A DNA stretch of 64,000 bases from Macrothele yani (GCA_039090855.1 CM077013.1:139955240-140019239), one strand, 5' to 3'; numbered from the stretch's first letter, positions 1-11,155 are shown. Notes: generated from the sequence alone by a model not told the origin. Numbers and translations: made by a program.

Positions 1-958
1 AAATCTTAATTTCCGCTTCTGATGTATTTGCAGCAAAATATGAGCTAAATTCTCGACTGAAAAAATTCGTCGTTTGTAGACCGATAGTACTCATGTCGAC
101 AAACCTTTCAGAAACATTTTCTTCTTAAAAATGCATGATTTGTACGCCAGGTGGCGTAGATGTATATCTTATTTTCGTCAATATCTCTGCTTCTAGGAGT
201 CCAATTTCAAAAATTCCTTCTTTGTTGGATAGCGTTTCCGATGCGAAATGTTTTTCTTATAAATTCAAAATTTTCAAGTAAATCATAGGCTTTCTGCTAG
301 GTAGCAGAAAGATAAATTGCGTTTTCTGCGTTATTTCTGCTTCTAAAACTCTGATTTGAAAAATTATTCCTATATCGCATGCATGACCTGATGGAAAATA
401 TTTTTCACATAATTTCTAATGTTTTGTAAAGAATGGCTTGGCCACCAAGGGGCATAAGTGTTAATTTCTGCTTCTGATGTATTTGGAGCAAAATCTGAGC
501 TCCTGAAAACTCGCCTAAATTTTTTTTTTTTTTTCGTGGACCGATAGTGCTCATATGGAAAAACCTTTTGAGAATACTTTCTTCCTAAAATAACGCATGG
601 TTTTCCCACCAGGGGACGTAAAGTCACATCTGATTTTTGTCGATATCTCTGTTTTTAAGAGTCTGATTTGAAAAATTATTTTTGTTGGAGAACGTTTCCG
701 GTGCGAAATGTTTATCATATAAATTCATGTTTCTCTTAACGCACAAGTCTGCAACCAGAGGGCGTAAGCTCACGATTACGTTTACAGCAATATCTGAGGG
801 ATTAAAGACGCGATTGAAAAACTTCTTTCTTCCGTCAGATACTATTGTTTTCCATACCGGTTCCATTGACTTGAATAGCTTTGATACATTTAATTTGCGT
901 CAGAACAAATTCAAAAGACCTGCTTATTACACCCGAAAATTCGGTGTCATCTTGTTTC
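1..958 (-). repeat. Tandem repeat array, left (inverted) copy, ~150 bp units
   Basis: Five units share a CTCF-like core (ACGCCNCCTGG-type, here read on the minus strand) ending near 157, 306, 455, 619 and 765, so the period is 146-164 bp. The segment 787-952 is not repeated internally but matches 46490-46656 in reverse complement, so the whole block is an inverted copy of 46480-48560 about 46 kb away. The array runs off the left window edge and is cut on the right by a SINE. Open frames here are not conserved between units and I do not treat them as genes. Confidence 0.85.
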
Positions 959-1098
959 TCTTTTGATTGGAGGTTTAACGACCACGATAAGTAACTCAAT
1001 GGGCTATGAGCAGTCGCCCGTCCCTAATTTAGGGCTACTTGTTCCAGGGAAGGGAGAGACTCAGTGCCGTAAGACAAACACAACATCCATGCCTCACC
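959..1098 (-). repeat. SINE-A, tail half (minus)
   Basis: T-run, then the conserved SINE-A body (GGAGGTTTAACGACCACG, CCCGTCCCTAATTTAGGG, GTAAGACAAACACAACATCC). It lacks its tRNA-like head and is joined head-to-head to the next copy. Confidence 0.85.
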
Positions 1099-1310
1099 TC
1101 AGTGGCGCAGTGGTCTAAGCAATAGCCTCTGATCATTCGTCCGAAAGGGGTCCGGGTTCGAATCCCGAGGTGAGGCATGGATTTTGTGTTTGTCTTACGG
1201 CACTGGCTCTCTCCCTTCCCTGGAGCCAGTGACCCTAAATTAGGGACGGGCGACTGCTTATAGCCCATTGAGTTGCTCACGGTGGTCGTTAAACCTTCAA
1301 TAAAAAAAAA
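1099..1310 (+). repeat. SINE-A (plus), head-to-head partner
   Basis: tRNA-like head with A box TGGCGCAGTGG and B box GGTTCGAATCC, followed by the body and a poly-A tail. With 959-1098 it forms a long inverted repeat whose loop is the tRNA-like head. Confidence 0.85.
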
Positions 1311-1329
1311 ACCACTGCGCAACCGGGGC

Positions 1330-1432
1330 TGCCAGAACTGGCTCATTACCTTCCCTGGAACCAGTGGTCGTAAATTACGGAAGGTCGACTGCCTATATCT
1401 CATAGATTTGCTTACGGCGATCGAAAAAATAT
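1330..1432 (+). repeat. SINE-A tail fragment (plus)
   Basis: Diverged body only: ACTGGCTCATTACCTTCCCTGG, then GTCGTAAATTACGG and a CTGCCTATAT block, ending in an A-run. Confidence 0.6.
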
Positions 1433-1673
1433 CTTTTATACAGAAGTTATGTTTGCGAATCTAAAAGCGAATTCTCTGACAATGAGATCAAAATATTTAA
1501 GACTTCGGATGAATGAAAGAAATTCTAAAAAAAAGTAACTGCCGCAGCCGCTGTTTTAGAAATTTCGCGACACTCGCGCTTTCCTAGCTGGCAGCGCAAA
1601 AGTATTGAACAAAAAAAAATTTTAATTTTCATCGTTTGAAGAGTCACGTGAATACGCGGAAACAAACAGTTTT
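1433..1673. other. AT-rich stretch, nothing recognised
   Basis: No credible coding frame or repeat match elsewhere in the window. Confidence 0.5.
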
Positions 1674-2150
1674 TCGATTCTGGCGACACTTCAAGAGTTA
1701 TTGTATTTCAAAGTTTTAACTTAGCAAAAACATTTAGCGTTCCGGACACAGTAACAGAACCACGAAACTTTGTAGGCATGTAAGGCCATGGCCGAATTTT
1801 TGCACCTTTTTCACCCTTTTTTTGAATTTCGATTTGATTTACGAGAAATTATTTTTTTTTTTGAATTTCCCAAAATTCTTTATTTCGCGATGGGATCCAT
1901 TTTAAACAAGGGATATATAGCAAACTGTAAATCATAACGCACTGCAATTTTTACAGCATAAACTCACAACTATCATCCCCTTTTACAAAAATGCTTTTTT
2001 AAGAAAAATCCATTATCTGATTTTTAAGCAGTTTTTAAAGACGCAAAGTCAAGGAACGAACGGCTTCGTCTGTCTTCAGCAATAACCACACAGGAAAATT
2101 CTGGTTCTGTGACCTGCTGCCATGGCGACGCAGATAATTTTTTTCGCATA
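1674..2150 (+). repeat. Dispersed repeat F, copy 1
   Basis: Matches 32301-32775 in the same orientation. Shared blocks include CGATTCTGGCGA, GAACCACGAAACTTTGTAGG, GCCATGGCCGAATTTTTGCAC and GTGACCTGCTGCCATGG, in the same order with scattered substitutions and small indels. No conserved coding frame is visible. It is probably part of an unidentified interspersed element. Confidence 0.75.
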
Positions 2151-2425
2151 TGTTTTGTTGATCAAGCTTTCTCAGTTGTTTAACGGTTTAGCATTTCCGT
2201 AAGATGTATACATTTTTCAGAAAAGTTTTTTGCACCGCTTTTTTTTCTTTAATGGTAGATTTACAAAGTGCTATAAATTCGAACAACAAAAGTCCGCTTT
2301 TCCAGAAAATAACAACAGTAAAAAAAACTCAAAAAATATGTTCAATTTGCAAGTCTTCTTCCTTGAGAAATCCATGAATGAGGAACACACTGACACCGCA
2401 CACTTTTAATGGTAACATTATAGAT

Positions 2426-2657
2426 GCCGCCCCGGTGGCGCAGTGGTCTAAGCGATGGCCTCTGATCATTCGTCCGAACGGGGTCCGGGTTCGAATCCCG
2501 GTGAGGCATGGATGTTGTGTTTGTCTTACGGCACTGGCTTTCTCCCTTCCCTGGAACCAGTGACCCTAAATTAGGGACGGGCGACTGCTTATAGCCCATT
2601 GAGTTGCTCACGGTGGTCGTTAAACCTCCAATTTAAAAAAAAAAAAAAAAAAAAACG
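2426..2657 (+). repeat. SINE-A, full length (plus)
   Basis: Head, body and ~20 nt A tail, flanked by the target duplication TTATAGAT (2418-2425 and 2658-2665; 12 bp if one mismatch is allowed). A related site without the SINE lies at 2911-2935. Confidence 0.95.
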
Positions 2658-2665
2658 TTATAGAT

Positions 2666-4265
2666 ATGGGCCAGAACCAAAAATATCAACGCAGAAAACT
2701 CCGGAATGGCGGCGGAACAAAGTCCTTTAAACAAAATAGAAGAAAATTAAAAAACGTTCCACAAAAATCCAACAGGGAGTTCACCAGAAGCGAAACAAAA
2801 ATTGAAAACAAGCCGCTATCTTGGAATCGATGCAGACATCGAATATGCCATCAAAGACATTAAAATATTCGCATTTCGTGCCACAACTTTTTAAGTAAAC
2901 CGCACACCGGTAATGTTAACATTACGGATACAGGCCAGAACCAAAAATACCGAGGAATGGGGAAAATTTTTAAAATATAGTGTACAAAGAAATTCTATCT
3001 TAAAATGTTGTTATTACTTTAAGTTCATGTACATGTTTAAATTAAGTGTTCATGTTTCTATCAGTTTTTCCATACTTACTTGCTTGCTTAAACATGCAAT
3101 AAAAATTTGAATTTATATGAATTTTCCAGTTTTTATTTCTTGTGATATTCTTGAAGATCGGGCTGCAGGGACCGAGCCCTAATATCGAAACGAGCGTAGT
3201 GAGCCAAGAGGCCCAGCCCCCAGTGAAAGAAAAAAAAATGCATTTGCTCTTTACTCTCATTCTAAGCTTTACACTGTTAACACAACTCTCTAATACATAA
3301 AAGCATATTGTTTCGTAGCGATTGACAAATCCAAGAACATTTTTACAAGATTAAGAAGAATTGTATTGGATGAGAAATCTGTCAGCTTGCGCAGATTTCG
3401 TTCGAAATAATCCATGCACGGATTGCAATTAGTATTTAATCGATGTATACATATGTAGTGATTTTTTTAAATCTGTTATTAGTTTTCAATACATTCATGA
3501 GTTTACAACGTTGATTCATCCCGTACGAAATCAGAGCTTCAATGTTACATTGAAAAATAAAATCGTGAAACATAAAAAAAATAATCGTTAATTATTATTT
3601 TTTTTTACATTGAAACAAAATTATGCAAAAGCGTCGGAAAACAAGTTAGATTCTTTTGTTTATGCTTGTGATGTTTGGGATCCCCTGGATTAGCTTAATA
3701 ATTTAATTGATCTTAGACCATAACACAAAATCCATTAATCGTTAATGAAGTGCGTAGAAAATTATACTTACCTAGCCTTGATATGTAATGGAAAATGGGT
3801 CGTTCTGTTTTTCATCTCATTCTTTTTGTCACATGTTTTTCACAAGAAGGTTATTGCTGCTTTTCAGCGCATTCGGATACAATACAGATACGAGACATTT
3901 CCGACTTATTAGCATAACCACCAGCATTCAATAAAAAATAATTTTTTTTTCTTCGCCACTCAGGTACCGGTATTTCCAGTATTCCAAGAAGAAACGAACT
4001 TTTGATCTTTAAGAACACCTTGGGATACTTCACAAAATATATATGGGAGTGTTTGTTTTTCAAAGCTGGAAGCGAAATTGCTAAAACATTTGTGCTTTTT
4101 TCTCGTATTATTTATTTAAGGTCATTTCATATTTTGCTTCACAAAACTGTTCTCGAATCTTCAAAGCAAAAAGGAAATATATGAAAGGCGAAAATGCAAA
4201 TTTTGTTAAATACCTTCCTGTTGCTGGGATGATACGTGAATGATGGCCAATAATGTTGGGGATAT
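2666..4265. other. AT-rich intergenic DNA, no gene recognised
   Basis: Contains a diverged duplicate of the SINE flank (2911-2960 resembles 2410-2425 plus 2666-2700). A G+C-richer island at 3150-3230 was not identified. The remainder is AT-rich with short, unsupported open frames. Confidence 0.5.
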
Positions 4266-4266
4266 A

Positions 4267-5466
4267 CACCGATGAGCTATTATATTATGACCATCTACCT
4301 AATAAGCTGTAGTACCCCCTTTAGCCCGTAAAACAGCGGCCACTCGGCGAAGAATCGATTCAATGACGTAGCGATAGGTATCCTGGTGTATCTGGTACCA
4401 TAATTTCAACAGTATATCCTCCAGTTTCCGTACATTTCGGGGTTGTGGTAATTTAGGTCTAATCTGCTTTTCCAAGTTGAACCACAAATGTTCGATTGGG
4501 TTCATGTCAGGTGAATTTGGAGGCCAGGGCATTAACAGAAAGTCACCAGCATGTTCTTCGAAACACTCCTTGACGATTCTCGCAGTGTGCATTATCCTGT
4601 TGATAATGACCGTCACTAGCAGGGAACACAGTTGCCATGAATGTGTGAGCTTGGTCCCCAAAAATGTTCAGATAACTTACAGCTGTCAGTGATTGTGCTA
4701 TTGGAATAATGAGGCCTAAAGTCTCCCAAGAAAACATCGCCCACAGCATAACACCGACGCTGCCTGCCTGTTTCCGCCCAACAGTGCATCCAGATGCCAT
4801 AGCCCCTGTTTTTAATAGACGTATCCACGCTCAGCAGTCTTCGTGACGCACCAGGAATCTTGATTCATCAGACCAGGCCATTTACTTCCAATCATCCCCG
4901 GTCAAATCTCATTGATCTGGGGCCCTTTTCATGCGTTGTTGGCAATGACATGCAGTGAGCATGGAAACCCGGCTGGGTCTTGGGCCATCCGCAGAAGGCT
5001 GCAATGAACTGTGAATCATTGCCCTGATCACCACTGTTGCAGCTGCGGAGGATTTGTCGCACAGTGGCCCTGCGTTTGCTGTGAACAATTCGTGACAGTC
5101 TCCGCTCCCCTCTGGCATGAACGAGCTGTGGACGACACACGGCTGGACGAAGGTTCGTCGTTTGGCCATCTGTGCACCACTTTTAATACGTTCTCACTAC
5201 AGCGACACGTGAACAACCCACAGGCAGCGCCGTTTCCGAGATCGTAGTCCGGAGGAGCGGTGCCATCACAATTTGTCCTTTATCAAACTCCGATAAATCG
5301 GCAGCTTTTTCCCATTCTGACTCCGAACACTCTTCTAACCAAAAGGCAGTCCTCGGATTGTATATATATATACTGCTCTGTGAACCTTACCTGCGCCACC
5401 GTTCAGTCTCCAGGCGCGCATACTTCTCATGGCTGAGGGTGGTCGTAATGTAATGGCACATCTGTG
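4267..5466 (-). mobile_element. Tc-1: Tc1-type transposon, family with CACCGATGAG ends
   Basis: Left TIR starts CACCGATGAGCTATTATATT after TA (4265-4266); the right TIR is its diverged complement ending near 5466. Same family as the element at 39392-40597, to which the non-coding leader also aligns. Confidence 0.85.
4299..5314 (-). pseudogene. Tc1 transposase, frameshifted (Tc-1)
   Basis: Cut-and-paste DDE transposase relic. The start MGK is at 5314, matching the start in the sister copy at 39538. Visible landmarks, in different frames, are WSDESRFLV (first catalytic D, near 4870), HYQQDNAHC (second D, near 4600) and PDMNPIEHLW (catalytic E, near 4490), ending AKGGTTAY. The triad is present, but a small deletion in the QDNAxCH region and other frameshifts break the frame, so no functional protein is expected. 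Confidence 0.85.
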
Positions 5467-5606
5467 GGCACTGAGTTGCCAGTTTATTAAATATACTTTC
5501 TTTCGTCACATTCAACATCTAAGACGGCCGTGAGCTCGGTGTAAGTTGTTCATAAGATAAAAGACTAGTTCGTCGAGCTTCAGTTGTCGTCAGACTGTGG
5601 GCCGGA

Positions 5607-6079
5607 ATGGGCTAAAAGAGTGATCTGAACGACTTTGAACGTGTCGTGGTAGTTGACATCAAGGAGTGCTTGATCAAGGGTATCTAGAAAGTAGTTCCCT
5701 CGGCTGGTGTCGTCACTCTCGTGTTTGTTTGTTTTTTTGTTGTTGTTCGAGGTTTAACGGCCACCGTGAACAACTCAATGGGCTATAAGCAATCGCCCGT
5801 TTCTAATTTAGGGCAGCTGGTTCCAGGGAAGGGAAAGAGCCAGCGCCGTAAGACAAGACACAACATCCTGACCTCAATCCTATCGAGCACATCTGGGATG
5901 CCATGAAGAGAGATGTTCGAGGCTCTGACCCCCCTTCATCAAATCTTCGTGAACTGTGGGAGCTTGTTCAGGGGTCGTGGATCCGTATGGCTTCCCAACG
6001 CTTCCGGTGTCTTGTCGAGTCCATGGCGAGACGAATCGCCGCCGTCATCAGGGCGAAAGGTGGTGTTACACGTTACTAG
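5607..6079 (+). pseudogene. Tc1 transposase relic with middle replaced by SINE (Tc-2)
   Basis: 5607-5720 resembles the Tc1 N-terminus (MG, then SDLNDFERVV) with stops. A SINE-A fragment occupies the middle. From 5869 the C-terminus resumes with PDLNPIEHIWDAM and ends AKGGVTRY at 6079. All of the first two catalytic-D regions are gone. The C-terminal half is nearly identical to that of the element at 15684-16892. Confidence 0.75.
5722..5868 (-). repeat. SINE-A tail half (minus) inside Tc-2
   Basis: T-rich run then the SINE-A body to ACACAACATCC, abutting Tc1 C-terminal coding sequence directly. The tRNA-like head is missing, so insertion and deletion or recombination both took place. Confidence 0.8.
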
Positions 6080-6111
6080 ACAGGTATCTCTAATTCAATT
6101 ACTCTTCAGTG
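5869..6111 (+). mobile_element. Tc-2: 3' end of Tc1 transposon
   Basis: Right TIR CAGGTATCTCTAATTCAATT to CTTCAGTG ends at 6111 before TA; it matches the right TIR at 16861-16892. No matching left TIR was found. Confidence 0.8.
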
Positions 6112-6730
6112 TATATCCCTTATTTGACTGTCCAGAAGGTGCTGCAGGACCCAAGCATGCGCAATGACTCTGCGCTTCTAATCATTTGCATGGCCTACCC
6201 TGCTCTGTATATCCTGTAATGTTCGTGTGACTACCATAATTCCATCATGGTGTTGCAATTTCCACAAACAGTAGTTTATTTAAGAACATGAATTAGATGT
6301 TTGAGGGTTGTTAAATTTATCTGTCCGGACAGTCTACAGCATGACGACAAAGTTTCTTTGGAAGTTATTAAAAGCAGAAGTAGTTCTCCTTTCAAGGAAA
6401 AGTTTGAATTCCTTTATATGCTGACTGTAAATCGTCAGCCAAGTTTTTATATATCCTGGTTTCTGGAGTAGTTAGTTGTCGAGTCACAGGCTGTGGACGA
6501 GGCATAGGTAGTAAGCCTGCCACACAGCGCTGACTCTCACACCTTTGCTAGCGCAGAGCAAGATACTTAGAGGTTAATATTCCATAGAGACACATGGCAA
6601 CAATTTGGCCCCGAAGATCTCAGTAGAACAGCGCGCCAGTGGACGGACATGGAACTAAAACGTCGAACCGTAAACGTCTGTCCCTCCTTTTTTTTTTTTT
6701 TTTTTTTTTTTCTTTCTTAAGAGTTTACAA
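6112..6730. other. No gene recognised
   Basis: Mixed-composition DNA with a ~23 nt poly-T at 6688-6710. No family recognised. Confidence 0.5.
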
Positions 6731-6734
6731 CTCA

Positions 6735-7398
6735 GATCATATGTAGAGGATTTTAGGAAGGGAGTGTCTGACCCCAAGTCTTAAACAACCCTTAGAAATA
6801 GGAAGCTAGGAGATTTCCCAGGGAGCAATATCATGTTGGACCAACCGTGAGCTTTCAACGGTCGGCCCAGTGACTCGGCTGCCAACAATTGGATATGTGT
6901 TGGTTCAACGGTTGTACCCACATTGGAAAACTGTTGCAAACAGTTTTCCAATGTGATCATGTGTTCTTGGACAACCATGGTTGGTCATGTGTTGTTGGAC
7001 AACCATCGGACAACCGTTAAGTGGTCATTTGTTGATAAATGGTTGGTCATGTGTTTCTGGAAAAACCGTTGGTCAATCTTCGATAAACAACGCAACCTTC
7101 GCCCAACGCTGCCGACGCAAAAATATCATTGAGCCAACCGTTGGCCAATGTCAGTGTGCTACTTGGGTTTTAGCTGGAGTGCCCGATAGTAAAGTGACAC
7201 GGAAGCGAAGTAGAAAGGGGAGGAAGATCCCTTTGTTTATTACCGGGGGCCAGTACCGGGAGTCCGACGGCTTAACGTGCCCATCCGACGCGCACGGCGG
7301 ATATTTTGTGGTTCCAGCGTTCGTACCTGCCTGGGATCGAACCTGAGGTTCCTCAGTGGCAGTCACGAGCGTTGGACACAAGGGCACCCGCGGCCTAC
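6735..7398 (-). repeat. SINE-B copy 1 (minus), split by a MITE
   Basis: Tail side 6735-6816 and head side 7168-7398 together match the other SINE-B copies. The head carries a tRNA-like B box (GGTTCGATCCC read on the minus strand) and GGCC/CTGCCACTG blocks. The interruption is a 351 bp foldback element at 6817-7167. Confidence 0.8.
6817..7167. mobile_element. Foldback MITE of 351 bp
   Basis: Ends CCCAGGGAGC and GCTACTTGGG form short imperfect TIRs, and the inner flanks (ATGTTGGACCAACCG; CCAACCGTTGGCCAATG) extend the complementarity. The interior is dense in TTGG/CCAA palindromes such as CAACCATGGTTGG. No transposase. It splits SINE-B exactly between AGATTT and TTTTAGC, which are contiguous in other copies. 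Confidence 0.7.
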
Positions 7399-7410
7399 AA
7401 TGATCTAGTA

Positions 7411-7720
7411 GATCATATCATAAGTAGAGGATTTTAGGAAGGGAGTGCCTGACCCCAGGTCTAAAACAACCCTTAGAAATAGGAAGCTATAAGATTTGGG
7501 CTGGAGTACCCCATACGAAAGTGACACGGAAGCAAGGTAGAAAGGGGAGGAAGACGCTTTTATTTATTATCTGGAGTTAGCACCCGGAGACCGACGGCTT
7601 AACGTGTCCATCCGACGCACAGAGGATATTTAGCGGTTCCAGCGTTCGTACCTTCTAGGGATCAAACCCGAGGTCTTCTCCATGGCAGTCACGAATTTTG
7701 ACCACTAGGCCACCCGCGTC
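7411..7720 (-). repeat. SINE-B copy 2 (minus), tandem to copy 1
   Basis: Near full length: tail GATCATATCATAAGTAGAGG, body CCTTAGAAATAGGAAGCTA and CCATCCGACGCAC, then the tRNA-like head to 7720. Same orientation as copy 1 and ~12 bp away. Confidence 0.85.
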
Positions 7721-7805
7721 ACGCGGGTGACCTCTTTGCGGTGCTTCTTATATAGCCACTGGTGCCGAATCGCGTAACATACGCTATCGTAGTTTCTTGT
7801 GCGAC

Positions 7806-7935
7806 CACTGTGGCGCTGTCTTGAACACAAGAGTTGGAACTCTGCCTTTCCTCCTTTGTGTCTGCTAGAACCAGTAGTTCCAGAGTTGAGAAGGGCGACA
7901 GCTTACAGCACTAGAAGCTGTTCTTCTTGGTCTTT
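7806..7935 (+). repeat. Strongly diverged SINE-A body
   Basis: Only the order of blocks survives (GAACTCTGCCTTTCCTCC, CTAGAACCAGTAG, GAAGGGCGACAGCTTACAG). Confidence 0.4.
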
Positions 7936-8290
7936 CAATCCCTAAACAGAAAGCACTGAGAGCTTTTGATAACATTTGTGAAAACAAAAGAGGTGACAAG
8001 AAATTTTTGTAGCTGTTTATTCTATGAAAGCTTTCCTACTCTGAAGTTACTAACGTTGGGCCAAGTGCTGTACAGTATATTTTTGATAATCCCTTGTGCT
8101 GAGATACGTTCGTCCTCGGTAAAGTTAATCACTACAATCAATCATTTAGGTGTCCGAAAAAAATTGCATTTTTTTCTTTTCTGGCGTAATGTGCATAGTT
8201 TTAGCTGGATAGCTTATCAATATTACAAATCTCTTACTGGGTAATCCGTTCATGTACCAGTCTTAGCATAAATAGTGTTACAAACGTTCG
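7936..8290. other. No gene recognised
   Basis: AT-rich. A 92-codon frame at 7966-8244 has no recognisable motif and skewed composition. Confidence 0.5.
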
Positions 8291-8384
8291 ACAGATGGCG
8301 CGCAATGTCACTGACCAGCCAGGAGGCATGAAGCAGCTAGTGAACCATTGTGCGGTCAGGCACAGAGGAGATAACGTGTTTCGT

Positions 8385-9421
8385 GAAGTACTTGCAGTGG
8401 AGTGCGGTGATTATAAGAATCGTGTTGCTGTAATAGTGCTGCATAAAGTTGGAAAATCAGCTTCCAAGATTTTCAATATGCTGAAGAAACTGAAAATCAG
8501 CCGAATTTTTGTCTACCGGACCATAAAATGGTTCCTTGAGACGGGGATCGTCGGTGACCTCTCCAGAAAGGGTCTGCCGCGCACCGTGAGGACTGCTCAC
8601 CTGGTGAAAGCAGTGGCAGCCCGTATTCGACGAAATCCTGTAAGAAAATAATCAGCGACGTCTCGTGAGCTGAACATTTCGAAAATGTCGATGTCACGCG
8701 TGCTGCGGATTGACCAAAGCATGAGGGCTTATTGAAGGCGTACAAGGCACTTCCTCACCCAACAACTGAAGCAGCAGAAGGTGCTAAAAGCTAAACTTTG
8801 CTGCAGTGCTAAGCGGACAATCGCCAAAGGCAGATCCTTTTCTCTGATGAAAAAGTTTTCATTAATGAAGAGGCTTTCAACCACCAAATGTATGCGTGAA
8901 CCTCACGAGAAGCTCAGCAGAAAGCTCCAAGGATCACGACGGACCATCATCCTGCTTCTATTATGGTTTTGTGGGGAGTCTTCTAGGAGGGTACCACGGA
9001 GCTCCATTTCTGTAGAAAGGAGTGAAAACATCCTCCAAAGACTACTGGGGCAGGGTTTTGGAGCCAGTGGTCAAGTATGTGAGTCACACCCTCTTCCAAA
9101 ACAGACAGTGGAGCTTTCAGCAGGATTCCGCACCCGCCCGCAAGGCCAAGTCAACCCAGGAGAGGCTTCAGATGAATTTGCCAGACTCCAGCTGATTGGC
9201 TTTCACGTAGCTCAGACTTCAACCCATTGCACTACAAGTTGCGGGCCGCACTGGAGGACATGGCCTGCACGAAGAAACACCACAGCATTCACAGTCTCAA
9301 AAGCTCTTTGGTGCGGGCAGTAGCAGCTTTCCCTGTGGAGACCCTGCGTAAAGCTATTGATGAGTGGCCACAGAGACTGAAAGACTGTGTGAAAGCAAAA
9401 GGGTGCCATTTTGAAAGGTGA
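8385..9421 (+). pseudogene. Mariner-like (DDxD) transposase relic (Tc-3)
   Basis: The N-terminal helix-turn-helix is readable (VIVLHKVGKSASKIFNMLKK; then VYRTIKWFLETGIVGD and a GLPRTVRT linker), ending at a stop after NPVRK. Further frames give FSDEKVFINEEAFNHQ (first catalytic D, near 8840), then FNPLHYKLRAALED where D of the usual NPLDY is H, and a C-terminus RLKDCVKAKGCHFE. Several frameshifts and stops. It is an IS630/Tc1/mariner-superfamily transposase with a third-position D rather than E. No TIRs found. A partial second copy lies at 11395-11935. Confidence 0.75.
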
Positions 9422-9423
9422 TT

Positions 9424-10005
9424 GGTGCCATGTATTCAAAAGTGTACTACTTACGTCTTATCACAAGCATATTAAAATATCTAAATTTCTTATTTCATTG
9501 AGTACTTTATAACAGCATTTATGGTAAGACTAGGTATATATTGAAATAAAAAGGCTTTGCTATAATAGCAAAAAGGCTGTCGTGGTAGCAAGTTCCGTTA
9601 GTGAAAATAGGCACACTAAATATCCAAGCTACGATTACAACTTGGATTGGCGCAATTCCATTTACAACAGCAGTAAAATGTTTGGCTCACCTGGCAAGTA
9701 ATTGCAATTGCAACAGCCTTGCTGGGTATTGCAATACTTTTGGTTTTTGTGTTTTTGTGGCAAGTAGTTCGAAATATATACAGAAGTAGAAGATTTTAAT
9801 TATTTTCAGCAACTGCCAACACGATATTACAACAAATATTCGAATTTGCTACGAAAAATCTCCACAAAATGCATTTGGACTTACCTACTTTCAAATTTCT
9901 GAATAATCTTACTTGGAATGTCCCAGCTCCCTGTTACTGTTTGTTATATGCGACTAGCTGTTGTACTTCAAAATTCTTTAATTACTATAATGATACGAAC
10001 AGGAC
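9424..10005. other. AT-rich, no gene recognised
   Basis: No coding or repeat match seen. Confidence 0.5.
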
Positions 10006-10175
10006 AACAAGCAGTCGTTGGCCCCTAAATTAGGGCATTTCGCTCCAGAGAACGGACAGATTGCCATCAAACAAGCAACCGCCTACCATACCTCATCCGG
10101 GGACTCTAACACGTGCCCGGATCAGACGAATGATCAGAAGCCCGCGCTTCAGATCACTCAAGCACCGGGACGACG
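10006..10175 (-). repeat. Diverged SINE-A (minus)
   Basis: CCCCTAAATTAGGGCATTTC, then a B-box-like GACTCTAACACGTGCCCGG and CAGACGAATGATCAGAAGCC, in SINE-A order. Confidence 0.65.
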
Positions 10176-10829
10176 TATAACGAAAATAGTGTACGTGCAT
10201 GGAAGTACCAGCAGCTATTTTCTTACTTTGGTAAGGTCAATCTGTATCGCTTAAGATGATGTCAGATATGCACCGAAGAAGAGTAATACATTGAATAAAA
10301 TGACCTGACAAAAATGATCTTTTTTAACTTTTATAGAGAAACCACTGAATTTTAAAACATTTTATTTTAAGATGAGAAACTACATTTACATTGCCACTTC
10401 TAAATGTTTTCCTGTGAAAACGGGGTTATTTCAATTAATATGTCAAAATTGTTGGAAGAGTTACCTGACAGAATATCTGTTTGGAGATGACTAACTGGTT
10501 TTGACCAAGAAGTGAAAGGTTAAAATTTCTTTTAACGAATGGGCAAAAATGCTCTTAGCATTATAGGCCGACGATTGCAAAAATTAAAGCTTTAAGTATA
10601 ATTTAAAAATAGGTGAAATCGATATAAATGTTGTTGTCTAAATAATGTTTTACAACATACGAAAATAAATCATGTTAACTACGTTTTCCTGCTAATGCGA
10701 TAAACGCATGTATTAGCAAAACATACTGTTGAAGCACGATTCAAAAAACATTTAAGCCCTACTTTGGAAGTAAACTAAAATTGAATTTATTTACACTCTA
10801 AAATCCTAAAAATGTTAAAAGGCAAGATC
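10176..10829. other. AT-rich, no gene recognised
   Basis: No supported feature. Confidence 0.5.
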
Positions 10830-10860
10830 TTTCGAAGGCCATATTGGCCACATTATCAGG
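10830..10860 (-). other. Degenerate hammerhead-like motif in a PLE 3' region
   Basis: On the minus strand CTGATAA is followed by a GGCC-AATAT-GGCC stem-loop and CGAAAG. This is one change from the CTGATGA...GAAA arrangement seen at 38846-38874, at the equivalent place downstream of a similar GIY-YIG-type end. Probably decayed. Confidence 0.35.
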
Positions 10861-10923
10861 ATCAACAGTTTGCCAAAAGTGCAGAAACAAGCAGAAAGTA
10901 ATATAGTCACAAATATTCCCGAT

Positions 10924-11071
10924 AGTCCATAGGTCCCTTACGGGATTGCCAAATTGCAAAAGTACTCACCTCTCAAGCCTTCTGAAACATTTCCAAGAGT
11001 CCATAGGTGCCTTACGGGATTGCCAAATTGCAAAAGTACTCACGTGTCAAGCTTTCAGAAAATTGACGTCA
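10924..11071. repeat. 74 bp tandem duplication
   Basis: Two copies (10924-10997, 10998-11071) sharing GGGATTGCCAAATTGCAAAA, between the PLE coding end and the hammerhead-like motif. Confidence 0.9.
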
Positions 11072-11155
11072 TATGTGTGGTGTAGGTAGAGACTGAATCA
11101 GGTCCCTCTAAATAGGATTAAAAAAGGCAGGGGAATCATCATTACAATATTGTTT

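Noticed and set aside
682..966. 94-codon frame in the left array copy
   Set aside because: The matching region in the right copy is frameshifted and contains a SINE, and no protein motif is present.
1108..1170. tRNA-like sequences with A and B boxes
   Set aside because: They are heads of SINEs: no proper acceptor pairing, always followed by the SINE body and A tail.
2342..2611. Open frames of 60-90 codons reading MGYKQSPVPN-type peptides on many SINE copies
   Set aside because: They are the SINE-A body read through. The same frame recurs wherever the SINE occurs and is broken at random.
6688..6710. Poly-T as a terminator
   Set aside because: It is a homopolymer with no supported upstream transcription unit.
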